Under the pieces are notes generated by a model. The model was not told the origin of the DNA, searched no databases, and saw nothing but the letters and a program-made list of their open reading frames with translations. DNA of 64,000 bases from JAGXTF01 sp044224315 (GTDB taxonomy: Bacteria; Bacteroidota; Bacteroidia; NS11-12g; UBA955). The position numbers and the translations under genes are program-made. Positions 25,688-34,544 of this stretch are shown piece after piece (the first letter of the stretch is position 1; every line of letters begins with the position of its first letter). The stretch is taken from the NCBI GenBank assembly GCA_044224315.1, contig JBGAKR010000002.1, forward strand, positions 434,001-498,000, given 5' to 3'.

Positions 25688-26587
25688 ATGCATTTTTCGG
25701 TTTCAAATTCTGTTCTACAAGCTTTGAAAGCCGATTGCCTGGGTCCTTTTGAAAACATTTTTATCAAACGCGATGATTTAATTCATCCCATAGTAAGTGG
25801 AAATAAATGGCGAAAATTAGAATTTGCCATAAAAAAAGCCCTGGCAGAAAATAAAAATCACCTGGTAACTTTTGGAGGTGCTTTTAGCAACCACATGGTG
25901 GCCACCGCCTGTGCCGGAGCCAGTTTGGGACTGAAAACCAGCTGCTTTATACGTGGGGATGAATTGCAAGGGCCGGCCAATCATTATTTATTTTCAGCCC
26001 AATTGTATGGCATGGAATTAATTCCGGTTTCGCGCGAACAATACCGATTAAAATCGACCCTGTTTGAAGAATATTTTAGCAACCAACCCCATGCATATTT
26101 TGTAGCAGAGGGAGGTGAAAGTGCAGAAGGAATTGAAGGGGTTGAAAAAATTATTGCAGAACTTGATTTTGTCCCCGATTACATAGTTCATGCCAGCGCT
26201 ACAGCCACTACTGCTTGTGGATTGGGCAGTGGTTTGCAAAAAATAAATGTTATTAACACCCAGGTTTTAAGCATTGCGGTGCTTAAAAACAAAGAGGAGC
26301 AAACCGAAAAAATCGAAAATCTGGGACTGCAACATTTTTGTGAAATAATCGATGGATTTGAATGCGGGGGATATGCTAAAACCAATGCTGATTTATTGCA
26401 TTTTTGCAAAGATTTTATTCGTCAAACCGGCATTATGATAGACCCAGTTTACACAGGAAAAGCACTATTTGCATTGTCCCAGCTGCTTAAAAATGGAAAC
26501 ATAAACCCGCATAAAAAAACAATGTTCCTCCATACCGGGGGAACACTGGGAATATTTTCGGATAAATTTCGCGGACTTATGGGGTAA
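25688..26587 (+). CDS. PLP-dependent ACC deaminase/D-cysteine desulfhydrase family protein
   Basis: A 299-residue fold-type II PLP enzyme. The lysine that binds PLP lies in SGNKWRKLEF. The substrate/phosphate loop VTFGGAFSNHMVATACAGA follows. KRDDL at the N-terminus and HTGGTLGIF at the C-terminus are family hallmarks. Either 1-aminocyclopropane-1-carboxylate deamination or D-cysteine desulfhydration is possible; in most bacteria these homologues are D-cysteine desulfhydrases. Its 3' end overlaps the convergent DUF1573 gene by 11 bp. Confidence 0.88.
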   Translation: MHFSVSNSVLQALKADCLGPFENIFIKRDDLIHPIVSGNKWRKLEFAIKKALAENKNHLVTFGGAFSNHMVATACAGASLGLKTSCFIRGDELQGPANHYLFSAQLYGMELIPVSREQYRLKSTLFEEYFSNQPHAYFVAEGGESAEGIEGVEKIIAELDFVPDYIVHASATATTACGLGSGLQKINVINTQVLSIAVLKNKEEQTEKIENLGLQHFCEIIDGFECGGYAKTNADLLHFCKDFIRQTGIMIDPVYTGKALFALSQLLKNGNINPHKKTMFLHTGGTLGIFSDKFRGLMG

Positions 26588-26993
26588 CCACCGTTCCGGT
26601 GATTATTAGCTCCTGGGTTGAGCCGTCGGCGAATGTTACTTTAATAAATTTCTTAAAAAATCCCTGGCGGTTTTGTGTGGTATATTTAGCGGTAACAGAA
26701 CCACTTTGACCCTTTTTAATGGGATCACTGGTAAACTCAGAAACTGTGCAACTGCAGCCGGGTTCAGCTTTCAGTATGGTAACTATTTTGGATGATTTAT
26801 TTTTAAAAGTAAATTTATGTACCAATTCAGGACCCATATTTACTTTGCCAAAATCGTACAGGGTATCTACCCAAACCAGGCCTTTTTTATCGTGTCCTTT
26901 TTTGTTTTTGGGTTTCGCAAAACTGCTGGTTCCGGTTATCAACAATACAGCGGCCAGGGCCATAAATGCAGTGGTAAAGATGTGCTTTCTCAT
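26577..26993 (-). CDS. DUF1573 secreted protein (fourth of a cluster)
   Basis: A 138-residue protein with a signal peptide (about 1-26). The DUF1573 domain reads YDFGKVNMGPELVHKFTFKN, then EPGCSCTVSEF, KKGQSGSVTAKY and NRQGFFKKFIKV. This is an Ig-like/MSP fold that often follows T9SS or lipoprotein genes in Bacteroidota. The Cys pair in GCSCT is conserved in all four local paralogs. Two bases separate it from the next upstream DUF1573 gene, so they are co-transcribed. Function unknown; probably periplasmic or surface. Confidence 0.85.
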   Translation of the reverse strand: MRKHIFTTAFMALAAVLLITGTSSFAKPKNKKGHDKKGLVWVDTLYDFGKVNMGPELVHKFTFKNKSSKIVTILKAEPGCSCTVSEFTSDPIKKGQSGSVTAKYTTQNRQGFFKKFIKVTFADGSTQELIITGTVVTP

Positions 26994-26995
26994 GG

Positions 26996-27508
26996 TTATT
27001 TTCCTTTTTTGGGTTTTACTTTTTTATCCTCATTTTGCATTACCGGTGTTTGGTTATTTAGCCGGATGCGCTTATTTTTTATTTTACTTCCCGCAATTAC
27101 GGGATTCATTTTACCAGTAACAAAATAATTTTTTTCAGCCACGTTATTCAGCACAATGGCCCCTTTCATAAAATGATCTTCGTGGTTGTTTTTAGAATAA
27201 AAAACCAGCACAATCGAATCGGTTTGATTGGGGAATAAAGTATCATGAAACTCGGGCGTGGTGCATTGGCAACCCGGATGTACCTGGTAAATTTTAACCG
27301 GCGATTGGCCATAATTGGCAATATAAAACACCGCAAAAACCGTATCGCCCTGGTTAATGTCGGGGCAAAAAATGGTATCCGCACCCAGGGTGGTGATGCC
27401 TTCGGGCATAGAAGGCGGACCTTGCGCCAAAGCACTCAGTGGTATACCCAATACGCCCAAAACCAACGCTATGTAATGCCTGAAACTCATTTTAATACAA
27501 TACTTCAT
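26996..27508 (-). CDS. DUF1573-like secreted protein, divergent member
   Basis: A 170-residue protein with a signal peptide (about 1-29; MSFRHYIALV at codon 7 is an alternative start). The domain is more diverged: VFAVFYIANYGQSPVKIYQV, then PGCQCTTPEF and a DSIVLVFYSKN strand. The C-terminal tail is strongly basic (KIKNKRIRLNN, DKKVKPKKGK), unlike its paralogs. It lies 2 bp upstream of the 26577 gene on the same strand and about 70 bp downstream of an intrinsic terminator, so these two genes probably form their own transcript. Confidence 0.8.
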   Translation of the reverse strand: MKYCIKMSFRHYIALVLGVLGIPLSALAQGPPSMPEGITTLGADTIFCPDINQGDTVFAVFYIANYGQSPVKIYQVHPGCQCTTPEFHDTLFPNQTDSIVLVFYSKNNHEDHFMKGAIVLNNVAEKNYFVTGKMNPVIAGSKIKNKRIRLNNQTPVMQNEDKKVKPKKGK

Positions 27509-27566
27509 ATTTCGTGCCAGTTTATCCTCGACCCTGAAATGCCTGTCACTGTTGCCTCAAAAATAA

Positions 27567-27597
27567 AAAAGGCCACCTAAGGGCAGCCTTTTTTTAT
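27567..27597 (-). terminator. Intrinsic terminator between DUF1573 pairs
   Basis: On the minus strand AAAGGCTGCC-CTTA-GGTGGCCTTT (with G-T wobbles) is followed by TTTATTTTT. The plus strand also ends in a T run, so it could work in both directions. It lies about 15 bp after the 27613 gene. Confidence 0.7.
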
Positions 27598-27612
27598 AGA
27601 TTTTTACTTGAA

Positions 27613-28065
27613 TTATCCTTTGATAATAATCGGAGATTTTGGTTTCTCAGGTTCTTTTACCACCATTCCGGAAATGGTAAGGGTAACATCGCCACCATTA
27701 CTTTTTACGAAAATGTTTTTGGTAAAGCTGCCTGGGCGACCATTTGAATTGTATTCGGCAGTAATTACCGCAGACTGACCAGGGGCAATTGGCTCGCGGG
27801 GCCATTTTGGAGTGGTGCAACCGCAGCTGGCCTGCACATTGGTAAGTACCAGGGGCTCAGTACCGGTATTGGTAAATCTGAACTCATACTTGGCAATCTC
27901 GCCTTCAGTTACATTGCCAAAGTTGTGACTGATTTCGTCAAACTTAATGGTAGTGTTGGTTTGTTGCGGATCTTGTTGGGTACTTGTAGTTGAAGTTACC
28001 GGATTTTGGGCAACCGCAATTGCCATTGACAGGCAAACCAGTCCAAAAAATATTGCTTTCCTCAT
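27613..28065 (-). CDS. DUF1573 secreted protein
   Basis: A 150-residue protein with a clear signal peptide (MRKAIFFGLVCLSMAIAVAQ), a Thr/Gln-rich linker and a canonical DUF1573 domain: ISHNFGNVTEGEIAKYEFRF, ASCGCTTPKWP, APGQSAVITAEYNSNGRPG and FVKSNGGDVTLTISG. It ends in a Lys/Pro tail. It lies 20 bp downstream of the 28086 paralog, on the same strand, and just before an intrinsic terminator. Confidence 0.9.
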   Translation of the reverse strand: MRKAIFFGLVCLSMAIAVAQNPVTSTTSTQQDPQQTNTTIKFDEISHNFGNVTEGEIAKYEFRFTNTGTEPLVLTNVQASCGCTTPKWPREPIAPGQSAVITAEYNSNGRPGSFTKNIFVKSNGGDVTLTISGMVVKEPEKPKSPIIIKG

Positions 28066-28085
28066 AGTTACGGTCCTCCGAATGC

Positions 28086-28541
28086 TTATTTAATCTGACC
28101 GCCTTGTGGGGTGCCGGTATCAGTAGCTACAGTGCCTTCGATGGTCAATACCTGGGTAGCGCCATTGTCGAAAGTAACGGTAACGGTTTTGTTGAAGTAA
28201 CCTGGACGGCCTTGGGTACCGAAGCTGGCTTTAACTTCGCCGCTTTCACCTGGCAATACAGGGGTTTTTGTAAAGGTTGGGGTGGTGCAACCGCAGCTGG
28301 GCTGAGCAGTTTTAATAACTACTGGGGCAGTACCGTTGTTGGTGAATTTAAACACCACTTCAGCAGCTGGTCCTTCGGGTACAGTTCCGAAATTGTGTGA
28401 TACTTTGCTCCATTTAATGGTTTCAGCCTGAGCAGCATTCTGATTTACCGAAGTAAATGCAGCTGAACCTGAAGGCATTTGAGCAGTGGCAAGGGCGAAT
28501 GTTACCATAACTGCGGCACCGAAAGTAAGGATCTTTTTCAT
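28086..28541 (-). CDS. DUF1573 secreted protein (first of the cluster)
   Basis: A 151-residue protein with signal peptide MKKILTFGAAVMVTFALATA and a canonical DUF1573 domain (VSHNFGTVPEGPAAEVVFKF, QPSCGCTTPTF, LPGESGEVKASFGTQGRPG). It is very close in pattern to the next gene and probably arose by tandem duplication. It leads the minus-strand cluster; 28542-28900 upstream holds no gene and should contain the promoter. Confidence 0.9.
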   Translation of the reverse strand: MKKILTFGAAVMVTFALATAQMPSGSAAFTSVNQNAAQAETIKWSKVSHNFGTVPEGPAAEVVFKFTNNGTAPVVIKTAQPSCGCTTPTFTKTPVLPGESGEVKASFGTQGRPGYFNKTVTVTFDNGATQVLTIEGTVATDTGTPQGGQIK

Positions 28542-28900
28542 GTTGTTTTATCTTTGAGTTAATGTGTTTGGGAAAAAACAATATCTGTGCCAAAAAACTC
28601 AAAAAACCCACTTTACCCCGCCAAAGCCTCATTTTTACCCAATTTTCGACCCTCCTATCCACTAATCCTTGCTTTTTAATTGCCGGCAAGTAACTTTGAG
28701 TATGGTCTTGCGTGCACTTTTGCCCGAAAATGAGCCCAAAATTAAACAGGGGTGTATAACAGCGGTGTTAATTATGATTGTAAGCTTATCTGTTCTGCTC
28801 TATTTGATTTGAGATAAAATTTTAGGACTTAATCATTCAATCTGAATTATCGCCCTTTTAAAATCATAGGCAAGCAAAACTTTGGGCGAATAAAAAAATT

Positions 28901-29172
28901 TGCGGTCTCGCTGCGAATCCCCGCCTGAACGACTTCAGTCGTCCGCCTTATCCAAGTCGGATAAAGTTCGGGAACGCAGTTGCGGTCTCGGCAGGAATCC
29001 CCGCCTGAACGACTTCAGTCGGGCTGGGAACCTGCTAGCGGTCTCGCTGCGAATCCCCGCCTGAACGACTTCAGTCGTCCGCCTTATCCAAGTCGGATAA
29101 AGTTCGGGAACGCTGTAGCGGTCTCGCTGCGAATCCCCGCCTGAACGACTTCAGTCGGGCAGGGAACGCAGT
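28901..29172. repeat. Alternating 80/56-bp array built on tRNA-Arg 3'-end fragments
   Basis: Four units lie just beyond the 3' end of tRNA-Arg: 28901-28980 (80 bp), 28981-29036 (56), 29037-29116 (80) and 29117-29172 (56). Each opens with (T/A)GCGGTCTCG then CTGCG or GCAGG and AATCC, the complement of the tRNA T-stem and acceptor. Each continues with CCCGCCTGAACGACTTCAGT, an imperfect hairpin. The 80-bp type adds a second hairpin (TTATCCAAGTCGGATAA). The array is therefore a 136-bp higher-order repeat present twice. Confidence 0.85.
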
Positions 29173-29174
29173 TG

Positions 29175-29246
29175 CGGTCTCGGCAGGAATCGAACCTGCA
29201 TCAAAAGCTTCGGAGGCTTCTATACTATCCGTTGTACTACGAGACC
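29175..29246 (-). tRNA. tRNA-Arg (anticodon CCG)
   Basis: A 72-nt cloverleaf on the minus strand: acceptor GGTCTCG/CGAGACC, D stem GTAC/GTAT, anticodon stem GAAGC/GCTTT with loop CTCCGAA, and T stem GCAGG/CCTGC with loop TTCGATT. Anticodon CCG reads CGG Arg codons. CCA is not fully encoded. Its 3' end is copied repeatedly just downstream. Confidence 0.95.
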
Positions 29247-29308
29247 TGTAAGTAAAAAGGGTTGCAAAGTTAAGACCTACCCCCTATGCGAACCAACCCC
29301 GTTTGCCT

Positions 29309-29316
29309 TATTTTTG
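29309..29316 (+). promoter_or_regulatory. Bacteroidota -7 box for the S41 protease operon
   Basis: TATTTTTG matches TAnnTTTG and ends 10 nt before the ATG at 29327. It would drive 29327-34486, where four genes overlap stop-to-start. Confidence 0.5.
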
Positions 29317-29326
29317 TAGTTTACTT

Positions 29327-30967
29327 ATGGAAATACGCATTCGCATCCGTAAACCCCTTGCCATTGCCATCCTGGCCTTTTTTCTGTCCAGCGGGTTTCG
29401 CATCTACGATGAATTATTTGAGTATTCAAAAAACCTGGAAATCTTCAGCTCGGCCTACAAAGAGGTAGGCAAAAACTTTGTTGATGATGTAGATCCCGGC
29501 AAACTGATGCGAAAAGGACTGGATGCCATGCTGGCTTCGCTGGACCCTTACACCAATTTTTACTCTGAAAGCCAGGCCGAAGAAGCGTTGATGGACCGGC
29601 AGGGTGAATACAGTGGCATGGGTTGCCGCATTATCCTTCGCAATGGATATCCGGTGGTATCGGAGGTTTTCGGTGGTTTTGCCTTTTCCAAAGCCGACAT
29701 ACGCCCGGGCGATATTTTGAAAAAAATGTCAGGGCAGGATATGCACAATAAAACAGTAGCCGAAGTGAGCTTATTCCTGCGCGGTGCCCCTAATACCGAT
29801 GTGCCTGTAACCATTATCCGCGAAGGCCAAACCATAGACAAATCCGTTACCCGCCTGCAGGTTCGGTCTAAAAATGTACCCTATTTTGGGATGGCCGATG
29901 GAGAAACGGGCTACATAAAACTCGAAACTTTTGGTGCCAATTGCGCTTCTGAAATCCAAAATGCCCTGGTAAGTCTGAATAAGGACGGCAAAATGAAGTA
30001 CGCGGTACTTGATTTGCGCGACAACGGCGGCGGGTTGCTGCACGAAGCGGTGAATATTGTAGGCCTTTTCAGTGGCCCGGGCAAGCTGGTGGTAGACATG
30101 CGCGGACGCACTCCGGAAAGCAACAAACCCTGGACCACCAGTGGCTCAAGCCCCTTTATCAGCCTTCCCCTGGCCGTACTGGTAAACTCACACTCAGCCT
30201 CGGCAAGTGAGGTGGTGAGTGGCAGCCTGCAGGATATGGACCGCGCAGTAATTGTAGGCCGCAACAGCTTTGGCAAAGGCCTGGTTCAAAACTATTTTCA
30301 GCTGCCTTACCGCACCCAAATGAAAATAACCACGGCCAAATATTACACCCCATCGGGTCGTTGCATACAGTTGCTGGATTACCGCCACCGCAATGCCGAT
30401 GGAAGTGCCGGCAAAATGCCCGACAGCCTGCGCAAAGCCTTTAAAACCAACAGCGGCCGCACAGTGTATGACGGGGGTGGAATTAAACCCGATATAGAGG
30501 TGGATGAATTTGCAGGGCAACCTTTGCTTAAACTCATGATTGATGAGCTTTTGCTGTTTGATTATGCAAACCATTACCGCAATACCCATGAAAGCATAGC
30601 CTCGGCCCGTGAATTTAAAATTACACAAACCGAGCTCAACGGATTTATTGCTGAAAGTGCAGATAAACTTACGGTGATTATCCGCAATAAACTCAAAACC
30701 AGCCTTAAACAAAGCGTACCCGATACCAACCTTATCAATGCTTTGATAGAGGAAGGTGCTTTTGAAGCCCGATTAAAAAAAGAGATAAACGAAAAAATGA
30801 ATCTTTTTAGTAAAAGCCTGCAATACCGTTTGCAGCAAGAAATACTGCGCCGTTATTATTTCGACGATGCATTATACGAAAGCAGTTTTGTAGGTGACCC
30901 CGATTTAGAAAAAGCCCTGGCCATTTTGCATAACAATAACGAATACAAAAAAATCCTGCTTCCCTAA
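29327..30967 (+). CDS. S41 carboxy-terminal processing protease
   Basis: A 546-residue periplasmic serine protease from the ATG at 29327 (MEIRIRIRKPLAIAI); the TTG at 29303 would run through the -7 box. It has a signal anchor (about 9-25), a DxxTNFYS region, a PDZ domain (about 85-170), and the catalytic core NSHSASASEVVSGSLQDMD with the SASASE nucleophile motif and the downstream lysine in NSFGKGLVQ. The C-terminal ~150 residues are an extra helical region. It trims C-termini of exported proteins. The next gene starts inside its stop codon (TAATG). Confidence 0.92.
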   Translation: MEIRIRIRKPLAIAILAFFLSSGFRIYDELFEYSKNLEIFSSAYKEVGKNFVDDVDPGKLMRKGLDAMLASLDPYTNFYSESQAEEALMDRQGEYSGMGCRIILRNGYPVVSEVFGGFAFSKADIRPGDILKKMSGQDMHNKTVAEVSLFLRGAPNTDVPVTIIREGQTIDKSVTRLQVRSKNVPYFGMADGETGYIKLETFGANCASEIQNALVSLNKDGKMKYAVLDLRDNGGGLLHEAVNIVGLFSGPGKLVVDMRGRTPESNKPWTTSGSSPFISLPLAVLVNSHSASASEVVSGSLQDMDRAVIVGRNSFGKGLVQNYFQLPYRTQMKITTAKYYTPSGRCIQLLDYRHRNADGSAGKMPDSLRKAFKTNSGRTVYDGGGIKPDIEVDEFAGQPLLKLMIDELLLFDYANHYRNTHESIASAREFKITQTELNGFIAESADKLTVIIRNKLKTSLKQSVPDTNLINALIEEGAFEARLKKEINEKMNLFSKSLQYRLQQEILRRYYFDDALYESSFVGDPDLEKALAILHNNNEYKKILLP

Positions 30968-31842
30968 TGGATTGGCTCACCTGGATTGTATTGCCCCTGG
31001 TAGGCGCCGTTGGCGGATTTTTGGCCGGGATGTTGGGTGTTGGCGGTGGAATTATTTTTATTCCTATACTCTCTTACCTCTTTACACAGCAAGGCCTATC
31101 GAACGCCGAGGTAGTAAAATATACGTTGGCCAATTCCATCTTTCTGGTATTTGTAAGTGGCATTGCGGGCATTCTCAAACAGTCGCGCAGCAAAAGTCTC
31201 GACATCCAAAAAATGTTGCTCATTGGCATTCCCGGTGCCCTTTTTTCGCTGGGGGTAAGTCTCATTATAGCGCACGGATTGCCCGACTTTTCAAATCCTG
31301 GCAGCTGGCTCAATCAACAAGGGCATTGGTATAACAAAAACATGTTTCAGCTGGTTTTTCTGGGCTTTTTGGTAATTTCCATTTCAAACATGATTTTTGG
31401 CAAACCCGACCATAAAAAAGAGGGTCTGGTCGAAAATGACGGAAACCGCACAGGCCTGCAAATCATGGTGGCCGTGCTCGCCGGATCGGTAGTGGCACTT
31501 TCGGGTTTAGGTGGCGGTGTGATTATGGTTCCGATGTTTCGCATCATTCTAAAAATGCCTATGAAAAGCGCCACTGCACTTTCTTTAAGCATCATTCCGT
31601 TTTTAAGCCTTGCTCCGCTGATTTCTTATATCATCACCGAACCCATTGAACCTGTAAAAGGGCTTCATACCGGCTACCTGGCCTGGCCCTATGCCTTGCC
31701 CATTGCGGCTGCCGTTGCCATATTCGCCACACTGGGCTTGAAAGTGGCCAAAAACATGCCCGCAAAAGTATTGCGTTCTATATTTGCAAGCCTTTCCAGC
31801 ATCATCTTCATCAAAACCCTTTACGAAATATTAAATCCATGA
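30967..31842 (+). CDS. TSUP-family (TauE/SafE) anion permease
   Basis: A 291-residue membrane protein with the two-half TSUP layout. The first half has VGAVGGFLAGMLGVGGGIIF; the second repeats the motif as ALSGLGGGVIMVPMF. About eight hydrophobic spans are visible. Members export sulfite, sulfoacetate or other small sulfur or organic anions; the substrate here is unknown. Start and stop codons overlap both neighbours (TAATG upstream, ATGA downstream), so it belongs to the protease-MetF operon. Confidence 0.9.
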   Translation: MDWLTWIVLPLVGAVGGFLAGMLGVGGGIIFIPILSYLFTQQGLSNAEVVKYTLANSIFLVFVSGIAGILKQSRSKSLDIQKMLLIGIPGALFSLGVSLIIAHGLPDFSNPGSWLNQQGHWYNKNMFQLVFLGFLVISISNMIFGKPDHKKEGLVENDGNRTGLQIMVAVLAGSVVALSGLGGGVIMVPMFRIILKMPMKSATALSLSIIPFLSLAPLISYIITEPIEPVKGLHTGYLAWPYALPIAAAVAIFATLGLKVAKNMPAKVLRSIFASLSSIIFIKTLYEILNP

Positions 31843-33533
31843 TCAAACGCCTCATATTTATTCTGGCTTTCAGCAGTGTAGTAGCTGTAAATGCCCAGAA
31901 AAACGAACCCCAGGTAGTACAAAACCTGAAAACGGATATCAGTTATCTTTCATCCGAACAATTGCAAGGCCGCCTGGCTGGTTCACCCCAGGATAAAATG
32001 GCTGCAGAATATATTGCCGAAGAATTTAAAAAAGCAGGACTGAAACCCTATAATGGCCAAACGTTCCAAACCTTTGACATTGTGCAATTGCGCATTGCAA
32101 CAAACAAAACCATTTTTGAATTGCATTTCCCAAATGCCGATACTTTTATGAAAACCAAAATGGTATTATTCCGCGATTTTTATCCTGTATCGGAAAGTGG
32201 TATGAACGACTCTGCATTTGGGCTCACCGCATTTTGCGGATACGGAATTGAAGCACCGGGTTTAGGCATAAACAGCTACCAGAATCTTACCGATTTAAAA
32301 GGAAAAATATTTTTAATTATGCTGGGTTTTCCCGGCGATGATACCGCCCAAAACAGCCCCCTGGCGCCCTATGCCGATTTGGGTAGCAAAATCGAAACCG
32401 CAATAAAATATGGCGCTGCCGGTGTAGTTTTTACCCGAGGCGGCCCCAAAGCCGATGTGCCCAAAGGCGAATTGCAACGCAATGCCAAAACCTATCCCAT
32501 TCCGGTTATTTTTTTAAACAAAGAATTATATCCACGCATTAATATGTATGTAAAAATGCGCACCGCCATTGCAGCGCCCAGCAACAAAGCGTATAATGTA
32601 ATGGGATATCGCAACAACCATAAAAAAAATACCATCATTATTTGCGCCCACCACGACCATTTGGGGCATAATGAATTTGGCAACAGTTTATATACCGGCA
32701 AAGATTTACAGGTACACAATGGTGCCGATGACAACGCCAGCGGTGTAGCCGCTATGCTTCAACTGGCCCGCACTTTAAAAGGCCGTAAATACAAAAAAAA
32801 TAATTATTTATTCATTGGTTTCAGCGGCGAAGAAATGGGATTATTGGGTTCTAAATCATTTTTAAATCAAAATATTATTCCCAAAAATTCCATTAATTAT
32901 GTCATTAACATTGATATGCTGGGCAGACTCGATAGCCAATCTAAAACGTTGGTGGTAAACGGAACCGGCACTTCCAGCCAATGGGAAAAAAGTATTAAAT
33001 CTGTAAAAAACGACAGCACTGTTTTGCATATTGTTACCTCAGCCAGTGGACTTGGGCCCAGCGATCACGCTTCGTTTTACCTGGATAGCATTCCGGTTTT
33101 GCATTTCTTTTCGGGCCAACATGCCGATTATCACAAACCAAGTGATGACGAAAGCAAAATTAATTACCATGGTATGTATTTGTCTGTTAATTATATCCAA
33201 AAAATTGTTGCATCCGCAAATAAAGCAGGTAAAATTAATTACATAAAAACCAAAGATGCTGCACCCGGCAGAAGGAGTTTTAAAGTAACCATGGGGGTAA
33301 TGCCAGATTATACTTACACCGAAAATGGCATGCGCATTGATGGCGTAACCGATGGCAAACCCGCGCAGATTGCAGGCTTACAACGCGGTGATATTATTAC
33401 CAAAATTGAAGGATTCTCTATCAATTCGGTTCAGGATTATATGCGTGTTTTGCAAACCTTAAATAAAGGACAAAAAATAAAAGTAGAAATTATCAGAAAC
33501 AAGGAAACAAAGATTTTGGAGGTAGCACTGTAA
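31839..33533 (+). CDS. M28-family zinc aminopeptidase with PA and PDZ domains
   Basis: A 564-residue exported protease. It has a signal peptide (about 1-20), a PA-type insert (about 95-220), the M28 core and a C-terminal PDZ domain (about 480-560; GVTDGKPAQIAGLQRGDII). Zinc and catalytic residues are visible: ICAHHDHLG, NGADDNASGVA, GFSGEEMGLLG, NIDMLG and HADYHKPSDD. It probably degrades peptides in the periplasm or outside the cell. It overlaps the TSUP gene by 4 bp and metF by 1 bp. Confidence 0.93.
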   Translation: MIKRLIFILAFSSVVAVNAQKNEPQVVQNLKTDISYLSSEQLQGRLAGSPQDKMAAEYIAEEFKKAGLKPYNGQTFQTFDIVQLRIATNKTIFELHFPNADTFMKTKMVLFRDFYPVSESGMNDSAFGLTAFCGYGIEAPGLGINSYQNLTDLKGKIFLIMLGFPGDDTAQNSPLAPYADLGSKIETAIKYGAAGVVFTRGGPKADVPKGELQRNAKTYPIPVIFLNKELYPRINMYVKMRTAIAAPSNKAYNVMGYRNNHKKNTIIICAHHDHLGHNEFGNSLYTGKDLQVHNGADDNASGVAAMLQLARTLKGRKYKKNNYLFIGFSGEEMGLLGSKSFLNQNIIPKNSINYVINIDMLGRLDSQSKTLVVNGTGTSSQWEKSIKSVKNDSTVLHIVTSASGLGPSDHASFYLDSIPVLHFFSGQHADYHKPSDDESKINYHGMYLSVNYIQKIVASANKAGKINYIKTKDAAPGRRSFKVTMGVMPDYTYTENGMRIDGVTDGKPAQIAGLQRGDIITKIEGFSINSVQDYMRVLQTLNKGQKIKVEIIRNKETKILEVAL

Positions 33534-34486
33534 TGAAAATTATCGACCACATTGCCCAATCAAAAAGCACCCTGTTTTCGTTTGAAATATTGCCGCCATT
33601 AAAAGGCGCAGGTATTAATAGTTTATGGGAAGGAATTGATCCTTTAATTGAATTTAAACCCTCGTTTATTGATGTTACTTACCACCGTGAAGATTTTGTA
33701 TATAAAAAACGTCCGGATGGAACTTTAGACAAAGTATCTACCAAAAAAAGACCCGGAACAGTAGCCATATGTGCAGCTTTGCAGCATAAATACAAAATTG
33801 ATGCAGTGCCCCATTTAATATGTGGTGGTTTTAGCAAAGAGGATACCGAAAATGCATTAATTGATTTGAGCTTTTTGGGAATTGACAATATTTTGGCACT
33901 GCGCGGCGATGCGCGTAAAGGCGATGATGGATTTATTGCAGAACCCAATGGCAACCAGAATGCTTTGGATCTGATTTATCAGATTAAAAATATGAACAGC
34001 GGCATTTACCTGGATGAAGAATTAACCAATGCCAACATCACCGGTTTTTGCATTGGGGCCGCTGGTTACCCCGAAAAACACATGGATGCACCCAGCATGG
34101 ATGTGGATATGAAATTTCTGAAAAGAAAAGTAGAAGCCGGTGCCGAATTTTTAATTACCCAAATGTTTTTCGACAATTCGGTGTATTTAAAATTTGTAGA
34201 AACTTGTCGCAGCCTGGGTATTAATGTGCCCATTATTCCGGGAATTAAACCCTTAAGTACCAAAAAACAGGTAGAAGTATTGCCCAAAATATTTCATATT
34301 AATTTACCCGAAGACTTGAAAAAAGCCATAGATAGTTGCAAAGACGATGCAGCTGTAAAACAAGTGGGAATTGAATGGGCCGCAATGCAATGCAAAGAAT
34401 TGATAGCCAACAACGCCCCTGTTTTGCATTTTTATACCATGGGCAAAAGCGAACAAACCAAGGCCATTTGCAAAGCGATTTTTTAA
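33533..34486 (+). CDS. metF: 5,10-methylenetetrahydrofolate reductase
   Basis: A 317-residue MetF of normal length. TLFSFEILPPLKG opens the TIM barrel. SFIDVTYHRED, PHLICGGFSKEDTENALIDL, ILALRGDARKGD and FLITQMFFDN are family blocks that bind FAD and folate. It reduces methylene-THF to methyl-THF for methionine synthesis. No other methionine gene is adjacent. It is the last gene of the overlapping operon that starts with the S41 protease. Confidence 0.93.
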   Translation: MKIIDHIAQSKSTLFSFEILPPLKGAGINSLWEGIDPLIEFKPSFIDVTYHREDFVYKKRPDGTLDKVSTKKRPGTVAICAALQHKYKIDAVPHLICGGFSKEDTENALIDLSFLGIDNILALRGDARKGDDGFIAEPNGNQNALDLIYQIKNMNSGIYLDEELTNANITGFCIGAAGYPEKHMDAPSMDVDMKFLKRKVEAGAEFLITQMFFDNSVYLKFVETCRSLGINVPIIPGIKPLSTKKQVEVLPKIFHINLPEDLKKAIDSCKDDAAVKQVGIEWAAMQCKELIANNAPVLHFYTMGKSEQTKAICKAIF

Positions 34487-34544
34487 AAATGATGTACAAT
34501 TTTCTCTTAATTTGTAATCTCTCAACCGATCAATTAAGGGCATA

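Noticed and set aside
28901..29172. Additional tRNA genes in the array
   Set aside because: Only the T-stem/acceptor part recurs; no anticodon or D arm is present in any unit.
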